This document shows, in pieces, positions 17,634 through 25,989 of a stretch of 64,000 nucleotides of DNA. The DNA comes from Magnetovibrio sp. Lineage in GTDB: Bacteria; Pseudomonadota; Alphaproteobacteria; Rhodospirillales; Magnetovibrionaceae. Positions within the stretch are counted from its first letter, which is position 1. Each line of letters starts with the position of its first letter. A program made the position numbers and the translations under genes. Location: positions 124,001 to 188,000 of the forward strand of contig JANQJR010000035.1 in NCBI GenBank assembly GCA_028281525.1. Reading direction: 5' to 3'. The notes under the pieces are model-generated. The model was not told the origin of the DNA. It saw only the letters and a program-made list of their open reading frames with translations, and made no database searches.

Positions 17634-17849
17634 ATGCCCAGCGTGATGATCCGCAAGAACGAAAACGGCGAGCTGCTGTTCTACGTGGCCAAGAAAGACT
17701 TGGAAGACATCGTTGTTTCGGTGGAAACCGACACTCCGGAATCCTGGGGTGGCAACGTCGAAATCGGCGATGGCTCCACGTGGTACATCGATCCCATCAG
17801 CCCGCCCCCCGAATTCCCGACAACGCTCAGGTTCAAGCGCGGCGCATAA
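17634..17849 (+). CDS. nifT: NifT/FixU family protein
   Basis: 71 residues, the normal size. MPSVMIRKNENGELLFYVAKK is characteristic of NifT/FixU, as is WGGNVEIGDGSTWYI. NifT is conserved after nifK in many diazotrophs; its function is not known and mutants usually fix nitrogen. A GGAAAGGAG ribosome site lies just upstream. Confidence 0.92.
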   Translation: MPSVMIRKNENGELLFYVAKKDLEDIVVSVETDTPESWGGNVEIGDGSTWYIDPISPPPEFPTTLRFKRGA

Positions 17850-17895
17850 GCCGCTCACCTGGGTTTCTTGTTTTTTGACTTAAGGAGATAGCACC

Positions 17896-18093
17896 ATGGC
17901 CGTTCAAATCGACGCCAACATTTGCACCGCCTGTGGCGACTGCGAACCTGTGTGCCCGACCGATTCCATCGTCCCGCACAAAGGTCTTTATACGGTGAAG
18001 ACCGATACCTGCACCGAATGCGATGGCGATGCCGATATGCCCCAGTGCATCGACGTGTGCATGGAAGACGACTGCATCGTTTTCCTCGACTGA
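17896..18093 (+). CDS. 2[4Fe-4S] ferredoxin of the nifHDK operon
   Basis: 65 residues. Motifs CTACGDCEPVCP and CTECDGDADMPQCIDVC are FdxN-like, with an acidic insert in the second. It sits between nifT and the NifY-like gene, preceded by TAAGGAG. It probably feeds electrons to NifH or to cofactor assembly. It is distinct from, and shorter than, the ferredoxin after nifB. Confidence 0.88.
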   Translation: MAVQIDANICTACGDCEPVCPTDSIVPHKGLYTVKTDTCTECDGDADMPQCIDVCMEDDCIVFLD

Positions 18094-18099
18094 CGTGTG

Positions 18100-18128
18100 T
18101 GCGGTCACCTTTCCCAGGGGTGACCGCA
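18100..18128 (+). other. Intra-operon stem-loop after the ferredoxin gene
   Basis: TGCGGTCACC (18100-18109) and GGTGACCGCA (18119-18128) form a perfect 10-bp stem with a 9-nt loop. No T-run follows. It probably protects or delimits the upstream nifHDKT-fdx RNA. Confidence 0.5.
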
Positions 18129-18175
18129 TCGCATGACCACGCCCCCCCCAAGCGAAACCCTTAGGAGGACTTGAG

Positions 18176-18871
18176 ATGAGCGAGCCCCAGCTCACGGAAA
18201 ACATGGCCCTTCGCATCGGTTTGGCGTCCAAGGCTTTGCCCGACGTCAGCCCGGCTGAGATGCTCGGCATCGTCGGTGACGCCGTCGGTTTGCCGCCTAG
18301 CGAAAAAAAGATTTCCGGCCTCAGCGTTGAAAAATTGCGCACCGCGGACGGCGGGCGGTTGTTCGGTACGCCGAAGGATGCGTTGAAGGAGGCGCTTAAG
18401 ATTCTCAAAGGCAAGACCGGCGAAGTCGACGTCGAACTGCCGCAAACCGATACATATGCCGATGGCGACATGCCTCAATCCATCCGCGTTGCCATCGCGT
18501 CCAACGGGGCTGAAGATCTGGACGGTCATTTCGGATCCTGTTCGCGCTTCTTGATTTATCAAGTCTCCGCGGATGAGGTGCGCTTGATCGATGTACGCCT
18601 GACCGAAGACGATGTCGAAGTGGAAGACAAGAACAAGTTCCGCGCCGACCTGATCAAGGATTGCCAAGTGCTCTACATCGTGTCCATTGGCGGTCCCGCC
18701 GCGGCCAAGGTGGTGCGTGCCGACGTGCATCCCATCAAGCAGCCCAAGGGCGGCAAGGCCCGTGACGTCTTGGCGGAATTGAGCGAGGTCATCGCCCACA
18801 ATCCGCCGCCGTGGTTGGCCAAGGCGATGGGGCATGACGCTGAAGAGCGCGCAAGGATTCAGACGTCATGA
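18176..18871 (+). CDS. nifY: NifY/NafY-like FeMo-cofactor-binding protein
   Basis: 231 residues. The N-terminal part (about 1-95) is an alpha-helical segment resembling the apo-dinitrogenase-binding domain of NafY/NifY. The C-terminal part (about 100-225) is a NifX-type cofactor-binding domain with IRVAIASNGAEDLDGHFGSCSRF and IVSIGGPAAAKVVRA. Proteins of this kind hold FeMo-co or stabilise apo-NifDK until insertion. A strong AGGAGG ribosome site precedes the ATG. The stop overlaps the next gene (ATGA). Whether it is best named nifY or nafY cannot be settled from sequence alone. Confidence 0.82.
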   Translation: MSEPQLTENMALRIGLASKALPDVSPAEMLGIVGDAVGLPPSEKKISGLSVEKLRTADGGRLFGTPKDALKEALKILKGKTGEVDVELPQTDTYADGDMPQSIRVAIASNGAEDLDGHFGSCSRFLIYQVSADEVRLIDVRLTEDDVEVEDKNKFRADLIKDCQVLYIVSIGGPAAAKVVRADVHPIKQPKGGKARDVLAELSEVIAHNPPPWLAKAMGHDAEERARIQTS

Positions 18872-19131
18872 TCGAGTCCCAAGTCCTTGATGAAATTCTG
18901 GCGTTCGTGAACGCCGAAGGCGGTGAGACGGATGTGATCGCAAAGCTGCGCGAACGCTGGCCGGACATGCATTTCACCCACTGTCTGGAAGATGAGCTGT
19001 GTCTGGAAGAGCCGGTGCGTGAAGGCGAAACCGCCAACGTCTACGTGGTGGACGGTTCCGAGCACTGTATGAAGATTACCAAGGACCCGGACGCCGCTAC
19101 GGGCATTTTGATTGCGGAGCTGGATGCATGA
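18868..19131 (+). CDS. Small conserved nif-operon protein (DUF6129-like)
   Basis: 87 residues, acidic, with two cysteines (HFTHCLEDELCLEEP). It overlaps the NifY-like gene before it and the 317-residue gene after it by 4 bp each (ATGA), so all three are translationally coupled. I believe it matches a small family seen in alphaproteobacterial nif clusters, but I cannot assign a function. A chaperone or adaptor for the NifY-like protein is only a guess from coupling. Confidence 0.6.
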   Translation: MIESQVLDEILAFVNAEGGETDVIAKLRERWPDMHFTHCLEDELCLEEPVREGETANVYVVDGSEHCMKITKDPDAATGILIAELDA

Positions 19132-20081
19132 ATGCAATTTTACCCCCCGACCGTCTCACTCAACTGGTCGGAAAAATCGCCGAAGTGCGCCCCAAGCCGG
19201 GGCATGGAGAATTGGTGCAAGTTCTCGAATCCGTGTTTCCCGATCTGGATTGGGTGCTGGTCTTGTCGCGTAAAGGCTGGCATCGGGTCGGCGGCGTGGT
19301 CGATCAACGCGGCCACCGCATCGCCGACAACATCGAACATTGGATCGAGGATGAGGGCGCGGACGATCTGCTGGATCTGTTCGTGCGCCATGAAGACGAT
19401 GGTTTGCTGGCGACCAAGCTGTGCGGCACCACCCACTACCTCACCGCCAAGACCGGCGACAATCCGTGGGAATTCGTTCAGGTGGAGGTCGATGAACTGC
19501 GTGAAGTGACGGATCGCCAACTGTTCGATCCCGACAACGCACCCGACAGCGTCGAAGATGTCCTGGAGCCGGAAGCGCCGGTCGCGGTGGACCCGACACC
19601 GCTCGGCAATGCGCGTTACAGCCTGCGCGAAGCCTGGAACATCGCCGACACCTATCAAGGTATGACGTCGGGCAGTTATGGCGACAGCCTGTTCATGCTG
19701 CGCATTTTCGACGATTGGCTGGCGAGCAGCGCGCACGGCAACGGGTTCTGCCGCAACTTCGTGCTGCGCATCGCCAACTATAAGGACCGTTTCGGTGAAA
19801 TGCGTCTGCAGGCAACACCGGTCAGCACCGTCAATGGCGGTATGCCGCCGCTGCCGGGTTTCGTCGATCGGGGCATCGAGTTGTCGCGTTTTATTGCGGC
19901 TTACGACAAGGCCGCGGGCTACCCCATGGCGTGGTACTTCAATGCCGTCGCGGGCACCGACGAAGGGCTTGCCGGTGTGGCGCACGCGGTGTTCGAAGAC
20001 GTCACCGGGGCTTACGACTATCTGCCCGAACGCGATATCGTCGTGCTCAGGCAGTGGACTGCGGACGGCTACACCTTCTGA
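19128..20081 (+). CDS. Conserved hypothetical protein of the nifHDK operon
   Basis: 317 residues, soluble, acidic, no signal or membrane segment, no cofactor motif that I recognise. The N-terminal third (WVLVLSRKGWHRVGGVVDQRG, DDLLDLFVRHEDDG) and C-terminal half (SYGDSLFMLRIFDDWLASSAHGNG... split by a variable acidic linker near 140-170) look like two domains. It is translationally coupled to the small gene upstream and ends 25 bp before the NifA site of nifE. Its place in a nif transcript implies a role in nitrogenase maturation or protection; nothing more can be said from sequence. Confidence 0.55.
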   Translation: MNAILPPDRLTQLVGKIAEVRPKPGHGELVQVLESVFPDLDWVLVLSRKGWHRVGGVVDQRGHRIADNIEHWIEDEGADDLLDLFVRHEDDGLLATKLCGTTHYLTAKTGDNPWEFVQVEVDELREVTDRQLFDPDNAPDSVEDVLEPEAPVAVDPTPLGNARYSLREAWNIADTYQGMTSGSYGDSLFMLRIFDDWLASSAHGNGFCRNFVLRIANYKDRFGEMRLQATPVSTVNGGMPPLPGFVDRGIELSRFIAAYDKAAGYPMAWYFNAVAGTDEGLAGVAHAVFEDVTGAYDYLPERDIVVLRQWTADGYTF

Positions 20082-20105
20082 TCGCTACATTTCAACTGTG
20101 TCGAT

Positions 20106-20121
20106 TGTCGCGTTTCCGACA
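20106..20121. promoter_or_regulatory. NifA upstream activator sequence of nifE
   Basis: Exact TGT-N10-ACA centred 66 bp upstream of the nifE -12 GC. Confidence 0.75.
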
Positions 20122-20165
20122 AATTTTGTTGCGTGGGTTTTATTCCAAATCAAAGTGTTAGCTGT

Positions 20166-20180
20166 TGGCAAGGGTGTTGC
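20166..20180 (+). promoter_or_regulatory. Sigma-54 promoter of nifENX
   Basis: TGGCAAGGGTGTTGC has GG at 20167-20168 and GC at 20179-20180. The transcript should start near 20192, 30 nt before the nifE ATG, which excludes the longer reading frame beginning at 20165. Confidence 0.85.
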
Positions 20181-20221
20181 AAAGGCACCTTGAGCAACAG
20201 CAACGAAGTGGACGTTTCACA

Positions 20222-21610
20222 ATGAAGCCACAAGACATCGCAGAACTTCTCGACGAACCCGCTTGCGGACATAACAACAAGGAAAAATCGGGTTGCGCGC
20301 GGCCCAAGCCGGGCGCGGCGGCGGGCGGCTGCTCGTTCGACGGCGCGCAGATCGCGCTTTTGCCCATCGCCGACGTCGCGCACATCGTGCACGGGCCGAT
20401 TGCCTGTGCCGGATCCAGTTGGGACAACCGCGGCACGCGTTCTTCCGGCCCGACCCTGTGGCGCGTGGGCATGACCACCGATCTGACCGAACAGGACGTG
20501 ATCATGGGGCGCAGCGAAAAGCGCCTGTTCCATTCCATCAAACAGGCGGTGCAGGATTACAGCCCGGCGGCCGTGTTCGTATACAACACCTGTGTGCCCG
20601 CCCTGATCGGCGACGATGTGGACGCGGTGTGCAAGGAAGCCGAGGAGCGCTGGGGCGTGCCGGTGGTGCCGGTGGACGGCGCCGGTTTCTACGGCACCAA
20701 GAATTTGGGCAACCGCATTGCCGGCGAGGCCATGGTCAAGCATGTGATCGGCACCCGCGAACCGGACCCGGTGCCGGATCACCTGAAACGCGACGGCATC
20801 GACGTTCATGACATCACCCTGATCGGCGAATACAACATCGCGGGCGAGCTGTGGCATGTCATGCCGCTGCTGGACGAATTGGGCCTGCGGGTTCTGGGCT
20901 CGCTTTCCGGCGACACCCGTTTCGCCGAGGTGCAGACAATGCACCGTGCGGAAGTGAACATGATGGTTTGCTCCAAGGCGATGATCAATGTCGCGCGCAA
21001 GCTTCAGGAAAAATACGCCACGCCGTGGTTCGAGGGCAGTTTCTACGGCACCTCCGACATGAGCACGGCGCTGCGCAAATTCGCGGAAATCATTGACGAT
21101 GTAAGTTTGACGGAACGCACCGAAGCTTTGATTGAGCGCGAAGAAAAGCACCTGGACAAACAGCTGGAGCCTTGGCGTGACCGGCTGCGCGGCAAACGCG
21201 TGCTGCTCTATACCGGTGGGGTGAAGTCCTGGTCCGTGGTCGCGGCGCTGCAGGACTTAGGCCTCGAAGTCGTCGCCACCGGCACCAAGAAGTCCACCGA
21301 AGAAGACAAGGCCCGTATCCGCGAACTTATGGGCCAGGACGCGGTGATGATTGAAGACGGCAACCCGCGTGCCTTGCTCGACACCGTCGCGAACCTGAAG
21401 GCCGACATCCTGATCGCCGGTGGGCGCAACATGTACACCGCCTTGAAGGCCCGCGTTCCGTTCCTCGACATCAACCAGGAACGCGAATTCGCGTATGCCG
21501 GCTACGAAGGCATGGTCGAACTGGCGCGCCAGTTGGCGTTGTCTTTGGAGAATCCCGTGTGGGATGCGGTGCGCAAACCTGCGCCTTGGGATATGGAAGG
21601 GGAGGCCTAA
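20222..21610 (+). CDS. nifE: NifE, FeMo-cofactor scaffold alpha subunit
   Basis: 462 residues from the ATG at 20222; the frame continues upstream into the promoter, so that part is not translated. It begins [20 protein letters not shown], usual for NifE, and is a NifD paralogue with conserved cysteines in [15 protein letters not shown] and [13 protein letters not shown]. With NifN it forms the tetramer on which NifB-co is matured to FeMo-co with Mo and homocitrate. It is 3 bp from nifN. Its ribosome site is weak. Confidence 0.97.
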   Translation: MKPQDIAELLDEPACGHNNKEKSGCARPKPGAAAGGCSFDGAQIALLPIADVAHIVHGPIACAGSSWDNRGTRSSGPTLWRVGMTTDLTEQDVIMGRSEKRLFHSIKQAVQDYSPAAVFVYNTCVPALIGDDVDAVCKEAEERWGVPVVPVDGAGFYGTKNLGNRIAGEAMVKHVIGTREPDPVPDHLKRDGIDVHDITLIGEYNIAGELWHVMPLLDELGLRVLGSLSGDTRFAEVQTMHRAEVNMMVCSKAMINVARKLQEKYATPWFEGSFYGTSDMSTALRKFAEIIDDVSLTERTEALIEREEKHLDKQLEPWRDRLRGKRVLLYTGGVKSWSVVAALQDLGLEVVATGTKKSTEEDKARIRELMGQDAVMIEDGNPRALLDTVANLKADILIAGGRNMYTALKARVPFLDINQEREFAYAGYEGMVELARQLALSLENPVWDAVRKPAPWDMEGEA

Positions 21611-21613
21611 GTT

Positions 21614-23029
21614 ATGGTTGAGTTGGTTAAACGCAATAAGGCGCTGTCCGTCAAACCTTTGAAATCCAGCCAGACCATCGGCGCGGCCCTGGCGTATTTG
21701 GGACTGTCGCGCGCGATCCCCATGCTGCACGGTAGCCAAGGCTGCACAGCGTTCGGCAAGGTGTTTTTCGTGCGCCACTTCCGAGAACCCATTCCGCTGC
21801 AGACCACGGCGATGGATCAGGTGTCCACTGTCATGGGATCGGAAGACAGCATCCGCGAAGGTCTGGCGACGATCTGTTCGAAGTCCAAGCCGGACATCAT
21901 CGGCGTGCCGACCACGGGTTTGACGGAAACCCAAGGATCCGACGTGCGCATGGCGATCAAGGAATTTCGCGACCAGCATCCCGAGTTCGAAGACACCGTA
22001 GTCATCCCGGTGGACACACCGGATTTCACCGGATGTTTCGAGACCGGCTACGCCAAGGCCGTGGACGGCTTGATCGAAGCCTTGGTCCAACCCGTGACCG
22101 AAAAAGATGCGTCGCGCGTTAATATTCTTGCAGGCTCCCACATGACGCCCGGCGATGTGGAAGAGATCAAGGATATGGTGGACATGTTCGGCCTCACCCC
22201 GGTGGTGATCCCCGATATTTCCGCCAGCCTTGACGGGCACCTGCCCGAAAACGATTTCAATCCGCTGACCACCGGTGGTACGCGTGTCGAACAAATCCGC
22301 ACGGCGGGCGCCGCTGTCGCGACGTTTGTAATCGGCGCATCGCTAAAACCGGCTGCGGATCGCCTGAAAGACGTCACTGGTGTTGAAGATTACCGCTTCG
22401 ATCACCTGATGGGCTTGGACGCGGTGGATGCATTCGTTGCCGCACTCGCCAAGATCAGCGGCCGGCCGGCGCCGGCGAAGCTCAAGCGTCAACGCACCCA
22501 GTTGCTTGACGCCATGCTCGACGCCCACTTCATGGTCGGTCAGGCGCGTATCGCCATCGCCGCCGATCCGGACTTGCTCAAGACGCTGGCCGATTGGGTC
22601 AGCGGTTTGGGCGCGGAAGTGGTCGCCGCGGTCACGCCCGCGGGTGCGCAGTCGCTTAAGACTTTGCCGGTCGAAAGCGTCAAGGTCGGCGATCTGGAAG
22701 ATTTGGAAATGCTGGCCAAGGGGGCGGATGCGGAATTGCTGATCGGCAATTCCCACTGCGTGCAATCGGCGGGACGTTTGGGCGTTCCGCTGTTGCGCGC
22801 AGGGTTCCCGCAGTTCGATATCTTAGGGGGGTTCCGCAAAACCTGGGCGGGCTACGCCGGAACGCGCGACGCGTTTTTCGAGCTGGCCAATCTGATGCTG
22901 TCGACCCATAAGGGCGAGGTGGAGGCCTACGATTCCGTCTATGCACAGCGCAATTACGCCAATTCAGACCAAAGGGAGGAAGAGCATGCCCATCGCACGG
23001 CATCTCCGGGTTCTGGATTGCACCACTGA
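21614..23029 (+). CDS. nifN: NifN, FeMo-cofactor scaffold beta subunit
   Basis: 471 residues, NifK paralogue. Motifs include LHGSQGCTAFGKVFFVRHFREP and VPTTGLTETQGSD. It pairs with NifE. The 3' end overlaps the nifX start by 44 bp, giving an unusual Glu/His-rich tail (REEEHAHRTASPG) after the normal domain end. That tail is probably a by-product of the overlap with the nifX ribosome site. Confidence 0.96.
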   Translation: MVELVKRNKALSVKPLKSSQTIGAALAYLGLSRAIPMLHGSQGCTAFGKVFFVRHFREPIPLQTTAMDQVSTVMGSEDSIREGLATICSKSKPDIIGVPTTGLTETQGSDVRMAIKEFRDQHPEFEDTVVIPVDTPDFTGCFETGYAKAVDGLIEALVQPVTEKDASRVNILAGSHMTPGDVEEIKDMVDMFGLTPVVIPDISASLDGHLPENDFNPLTTGGTRVEQIRTAGAAVATFVIGASLKPAADRLKDVTGVEDYRFDHLMGLDAVDAFVAALAKISGRPAPAKLKRQRTQLLDAMLDAHFMVGQARIAIAADPDLLKTLADWVSGLGAEVVAAVTPAGAQSLKTLPVESVKVGDLEDLEMLAKGADAELLIGNSHCVQSAGRLGVPLLRAGFPQFDILGGFRKTWAGYAGTRDAFFELANLMLSTHKGEVEAYDSVYAQRNYANSDQREEEHAHRTASPGSGLHH

Positions 23030-23477
23030 GGAGGACGCCATGCCCAGTCACAATACAGGGGCCCTGAAAATCGCGTTCGCCTCGACCGATATGCGCCATG
23101 TGAACCAGCATTTCGGCTCGGCGAAGTCCTTCGTCATGTACGAAGTCGATATGGACGCGGCCACCATGACCGACGCCGTGGAATTCGGCGAATTGGCTCA
23201 AGACGGAAACGAAGACAAGCTGGATGCGAAAATTCAGGCGCTTGCCGGTTGCGCCGCCGTGTACGTGCAGGCGATCGGCGGCTCGGCGATGTCCAAATTA
23301 GCGCGCATCGGCGTGCAGCCCATGAAGGTGGGACCGGGCACGCTCATCACCGGGTTGGTGGCGGGGTTGCAAGATGAGTTGCGCGCCGGGCCCAGTGCCT
23401 GGGTTGCGCGTGCGCTCAATCCCGGAAAGGACGCAGACCGGTTCGACGACATGGAAGCGGAGGGATGGAGTGAGTAG
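22986..23477 (+). CDS. nifX: NifX, FeMo-cofactor precursor carrier
   Basis: 163 residues from the ATG at 22986, which follows a strong GGGAGGAAGAGC ribosome site inside nifN. A second ATG at 23040 also has GAGGAGG before it, so a shorter 145-residue product is possible. The core (LKIAFASTDMRHVNQHFGSAKSFVMYEVD, IQAIGGSAMSKLARIGVQP-like) is the NifX/NafY cofactor-binding fold. It shuttles NifB-co and VK-cluster to or from NifEN. Confidence 0.93.
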   Translation: MPIARHLRVLDCTTEEDAMPSHNTGALKIAFASTDMRHVNQHFGSAKSFVMYEVDMDAATMTDAVEFGELAQDGNEDKLDAKIQALAGCAAVYVQAIGGSAMSKLARIGVQPMKVGPGTLITGLVAGLQDELRAGPSAWVARALNPGKDADRFDDMEAEGWSE

Positions 23478-23931
23478 TCCCGTTCCCATCACCGGTTCAC
23501 CCCATATGACCACCGTCACCGGACGGGTGGTGCGTGATGGGGACGGCCTGTTTGTCGATGTGCCGCGCCGTTCCGCCTGCCAGAGTTGCGGCAAGGAAAG
23601 CGGCTGTGACATGTCGCTTCTGAGCGGATTGGCCGGAGGTGGCTCCATGCGCATGAACGTGCACGAGGGCGTGCCCGAGCCCGGCTCCACCGTGGTGTTG
23701 GGCTGCCCGCAGAATGGCCTTTTGAAGGCCGCATTCATCGCCTACGCCCCGCCCGCTTTGGGTTTGGTTTTGGGGGCTGTAGTGATGGCCCTGAACGGTT
23801 CGGGCGAAGGCGTTCAGGCGCTGGGTGCTTTGGGCGGCCTGATCGTGGGCTTGATGTTGACCCGCGTGGCGGCGGCGAAAACCCGCCTGCCCGCGATGCG
23901 TATTTTAAAGATGCGTATTTTAAAGGAGTGA
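23470..23931 (+). CDS. RseC/SoxR-reducing-system family membrane protein
   Basis: 153 residues from the GTG at 23470, chosen because GGAGGG lies 6 nt upstream; an ATG at 23506 is an alternative. The N-terminal part has a Cys motif SACQSCGKESGCDM (about 33-46), and two membrane spans follow (FIAYAPPALGLVLGAVVMAL and ALGALGGLIVGLMLTRVAAA). This is the RseC/MucC pattern. In other bacteria RseC acts with the Rsx complex, a relative of Rnf. Lying between nifX and the DUF269 gene and overlapping nifX by 8 bp, it is probably a nif-region Rnf accessory protein (inference). A near-repeat of MRILK occurs at the C-terminus. Confidence 0.75.
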   Translation: MSSPVPITGSPHMTTVTGRVVRDGDGLFVDVPRRSACQSCGKESGCDMSLLSGLAGGGSMRMNVHEGVPEPGSTVVLGCPQNGLLKAAFIAYAPPALGLVLGAVVMALNGSGEGVQALGALGGLIVGLMLTRVAAAKTRLPAMRILKMRILKE

Positions 23932-23935
23932 GAGC

Positions 23936-24406
23936 ATGACTGAAGAAGCCGTGATCGCCGCGGACGATCCCGTACTGGGAACCGATTTCGTCAGAGAAAT
24001 GATTCGCCAAATCCGCGCCATAGATTCCTATGGCGTCTACGACACTGCGTCGGATATGGAAGTGCTGGACCCGCTGATCATGACCAAGGAACGCAAGCGC
24101 GAAATTCCCGTGGTCGGCGACCCGGACGAGGAAACCCTGGCGCGCGTCAAGGCGTTCTACAACGCCATCGCCGCCCAGACCGAAGCCGAATGCGGCAAGA
24201 TGGCGGTGCCGATGGTCAACATCTCCCACGAAGGTTTTGGCCGCGCGATCATCACGGTCGGCAAGCTGGTGGTGATGGACAAGTCGTTGCGCGACGTGCA
24301 CCGCTTTGGGTTTCAGAGCCTGTCCAAAATGAAAGACGAAGCCGACAAGCTGTTGTCCGTGGCAACCGGCATCGTCGGCCAGTACCCGGAAGTGGCCGGT
24401 ATGTAA
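23936..24406 (+). CDS. NifX-associated nitrogen fixation protein (DUF269)
   Basis: 156 residues. It shows the usual DUF269 features, FVREMIRQIRAIDSYGVYD and NISHEGFGRAIITVGKLVV, and the standard length and place after nifX. Function is unproven, though its consistent pairing with nifX suggests cofactor assembly or insertion. TAAAGGAG precedes the start. Confidence 0.92.
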   Translation: MTEEAVIAADDPVLGTDFVREMIRQIRAIDSYGVYDTASDMEVLDPLIMTKERKREIPVVGDPDEETLARVKAFYNAIAAQTEAECGKMAVPMVNISHEGFGRAIITVGKLVVMDKSLRDVHRFGFQSLSKMKDEADKLLSVATGIVGQYPEVAGM

Positions 24407-24423
24407 GCACAAGGACCCAAGAC

Positions 24424-24639
24424 ATGACCGACGAAGACATGAAAGCCATCAAAAAGGCCGAAAAGAAAGCCAAGCGCATTGCGTCTGAGAAGGCGATGGA
24501 ACTGCATGACCTGGTCGAAGATCGCCTGCCTGCCGCGTTCGAAGAATTGCCGCAAATCGCCCAGGAAACCTTCGACGCCTGCAAGGCTTGGAAAGAGGCC
24601 AGCAACGCCGTGAAGGCCGCCGAAGAGGCCCAGGGCTAA
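24424..24639 (+). CDS. Small nif protein of the DUF683 / CCE_0567 type
   Basis: 71 residues from the ATG at 24424. It is Lys/Glu-rich and entirely helical (KAIKKAEKKAKRIASEKAMELHDLVED), typical of the small helical family found next to the DUF269 gene in nif clusters. A structural member was reported to bind metal; the biological role is not known. It begins 17 bp after the DUF269 gene. Confidence 0.85.
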   Translation: MTDEDMKAIKKAEKKAKRIASEKAMELHDLVEDRLPAAFEELPQIAQETFDACKAWKEASNAVKAAEEAQG

Positions 24640-24677
24640 GACGCCACACACGAGAGAAGCGATAAGGACAGAGCACC

Positions 24678-24989
24678 ATGAGCAACATCACCGGCATTAC
24701 CCGGGGCGGTACGGAGTACACCCCCGAATTCATCATGACTTTGGATCAAACCAAGTGCATCGGTTGCGGGCGTTGCTTCAAGACCTGCCCGCGCGATGTC
24801 TTCGACTTGGTGGACCGCGACGATCTGGATTTGGGCGATGACGACGATTGGGATGACGATGACGGCTTTTCCGATGACGCCGCCATGGTCATGAGCTTGA
24901 AGGACCCGATGGACTGCATTGGTTGCATGGCGTGCTTCAAGGTTTGCCCCAAGGCCTGCATGACCCACGCGCCTCAACCCGCCGCGTGA
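24678..24989 (+). CDS. fdxB: FdxB, nif-type ferredoxin III 2[4Fe-4S]
   Basis: 103 residues. Two cluster motifs, CIGCGRCFKTCP and CIGCMACFKVCP, flank a long insert with a very acidic run (about residues 50-66, DLGDDDDWDDDDGF). The separated motifs with an acidic insert define the nif-specific ferredoxin III family. It probably transfers electrons for cofactor synthesis or nitrogenase. Confidence 0.9.
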   Translation: MSNITGITRGGTEYTPEFIMTLDQTKCIGCGRCFKTCPRDVFDLVDRDDLDLGDDDDWDDDDGFSDDAAMVMSLKDPMDCIGCMACFKVCPKACMTHAPQPAA

Positions 24990-25026
24990 GCCATTCCCCG
25001 GCTTAAGCTAGAAAAGGAGAGGCGGC

Positions 25027-25350
25027 ATGCCCCGTCCCAAAAAACACGTCTTCGTTTGCACCCAGCAACGCCCGGAAGGTCATCCGCGCGGGTCCTGCTC
25101 GCAGTTTAGCTCCGGTGACGTCATGGAAGCTTTTTTGATGGCATTTCAGCAACACGATCTGTGGAACGACTACAAGGTTAGCGCGTCCGGTTGCATCGGC
25201 CCGTGTTTCACCGGCCCCAGCGTGGTGGTCTACCCGGAAGGCGTGATGTACATCAAGGTCAAGCCCGAAGACGTGACGGAGATCGTCGAAACCCACATCA
25301 AGGGCGATCAAGTGGTCGAACGCCTTGTGGCCCCCGAGGACGTCTGGTGA
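25027..25350 (+). CDS. Thioredoxin-like [2Fe-2S] ferredoxin
   Basis: 107 residues. HVFVCTQQRPEGHPRGSC (CX12C) and GCIGPCFTGP (CX3C) give the four ligands of thioredoxin-fold [2Fe-2S] ferredoxins, the family of Azotobacter FdI-type and NuoE-like proteins. Such proteins are often encoded in nif clusters and may act in redox delivery or conformational protection of nitrogenase. A good GGAGAGG ribosome site precedes it. Confidence 0.87.
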   Translation: MPRPKKHVFVCTQQRPEGHPRGSCSQFSSGDVMEAFLMAFQQHDLWNDYKVSASGCIGPCFTGPSVVVYPEGVMYIKVKPEDVTEIVETHIKGDQVVERLVAPEDVW

Positions 25351-25369
25351 GCAAGACGCTTGGTCAATA

Positions 25370-25807
25370 ATGACTGCCCCCGCCCGCCTGATCCTGGTTC
25401 ACAAACAACGCACCAGTGCGATGGTGCGGTTTCTGCGCTATGCGGACGGCATCGTCGCGCCGGAACCGTTTCCCAAGCTCTCCCAAGTGTTGGGGGAAGA
25501 CGAGCAACATCGGGATGAGGCCAAAGTGGGGCATGTTGTGGCACATCCGTCCATGTTGGTGAACCAGGCGGCGCACCGGCTGGGCCTGGGTCAGGATGAC
25601 ATCGCGGTGGAAACGGATTTCTTTTCCAACGTGGATACCCCGGACGGCGTGTCCGCCATTTATCTGGGACGCATCACCACCATCGACCCACCGTTCGGTG
25701 CGGCGGACAAGATCGATGCGCGCTTCATCAACATCACCGAGGCGCGGGACATGAGCCCGTCGGAGCTGGAGCTCTTGCGCCGCGCTTATTTGTGTGTGAT
25801 GGAATGA
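25370..25807 (+). CDS. Unknown nif-region protein
   Basis: 145 residues from the ATG at 25370. It is soluble, and I recognise no domain. Notable stretches are RLILVHKQRTSAMVRFLRYAD and DIAVETDFFSNVDTP, and the second half is rich in acidic residues. It follows the thioredoxin-like ferredoxin by 19 bp and is probably the last gene of the nifENX operon. No clear ribosome site is seen, so coupling to the previous gene is likely. Function unknown. Confidence 0.5.
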   Translation: MTAPARLILVHKQRTSAMVRFLRYADGIVAPEPFPKLSQVLGEDEQHRDEAKVGHVVAHPSMLVNQAAHRLGLGQDDIAVETDFFSNVDTPDGVSAIYLGRITTIDPPFGAADKIDARFINITEARDMSPSELELLRRAYLCVME

Positions 25808-25989
25808 AGCCGGTTCGTGGCGCCTGCCGCCGTAACCGGGCACATGTTCGTATTTGGTATGGGGGTGGATGCGAAGGGTTTTGACCGTGTTGAAACGACA
25901 GATAACCGTGCAACGCCTATTTTTCGCTTCGATCGCCTTGGCTTTTGTCCCGGTGTGGGTCGGCGCGACATCTACGGGAGCTTGATTGT

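Noticed and set aside
24822-24876. Asp-rich run in FdxB as a separate low-complexity element
   Set aside because: An acidic insert between the two clusters is usual in ferredoxin III proteins.
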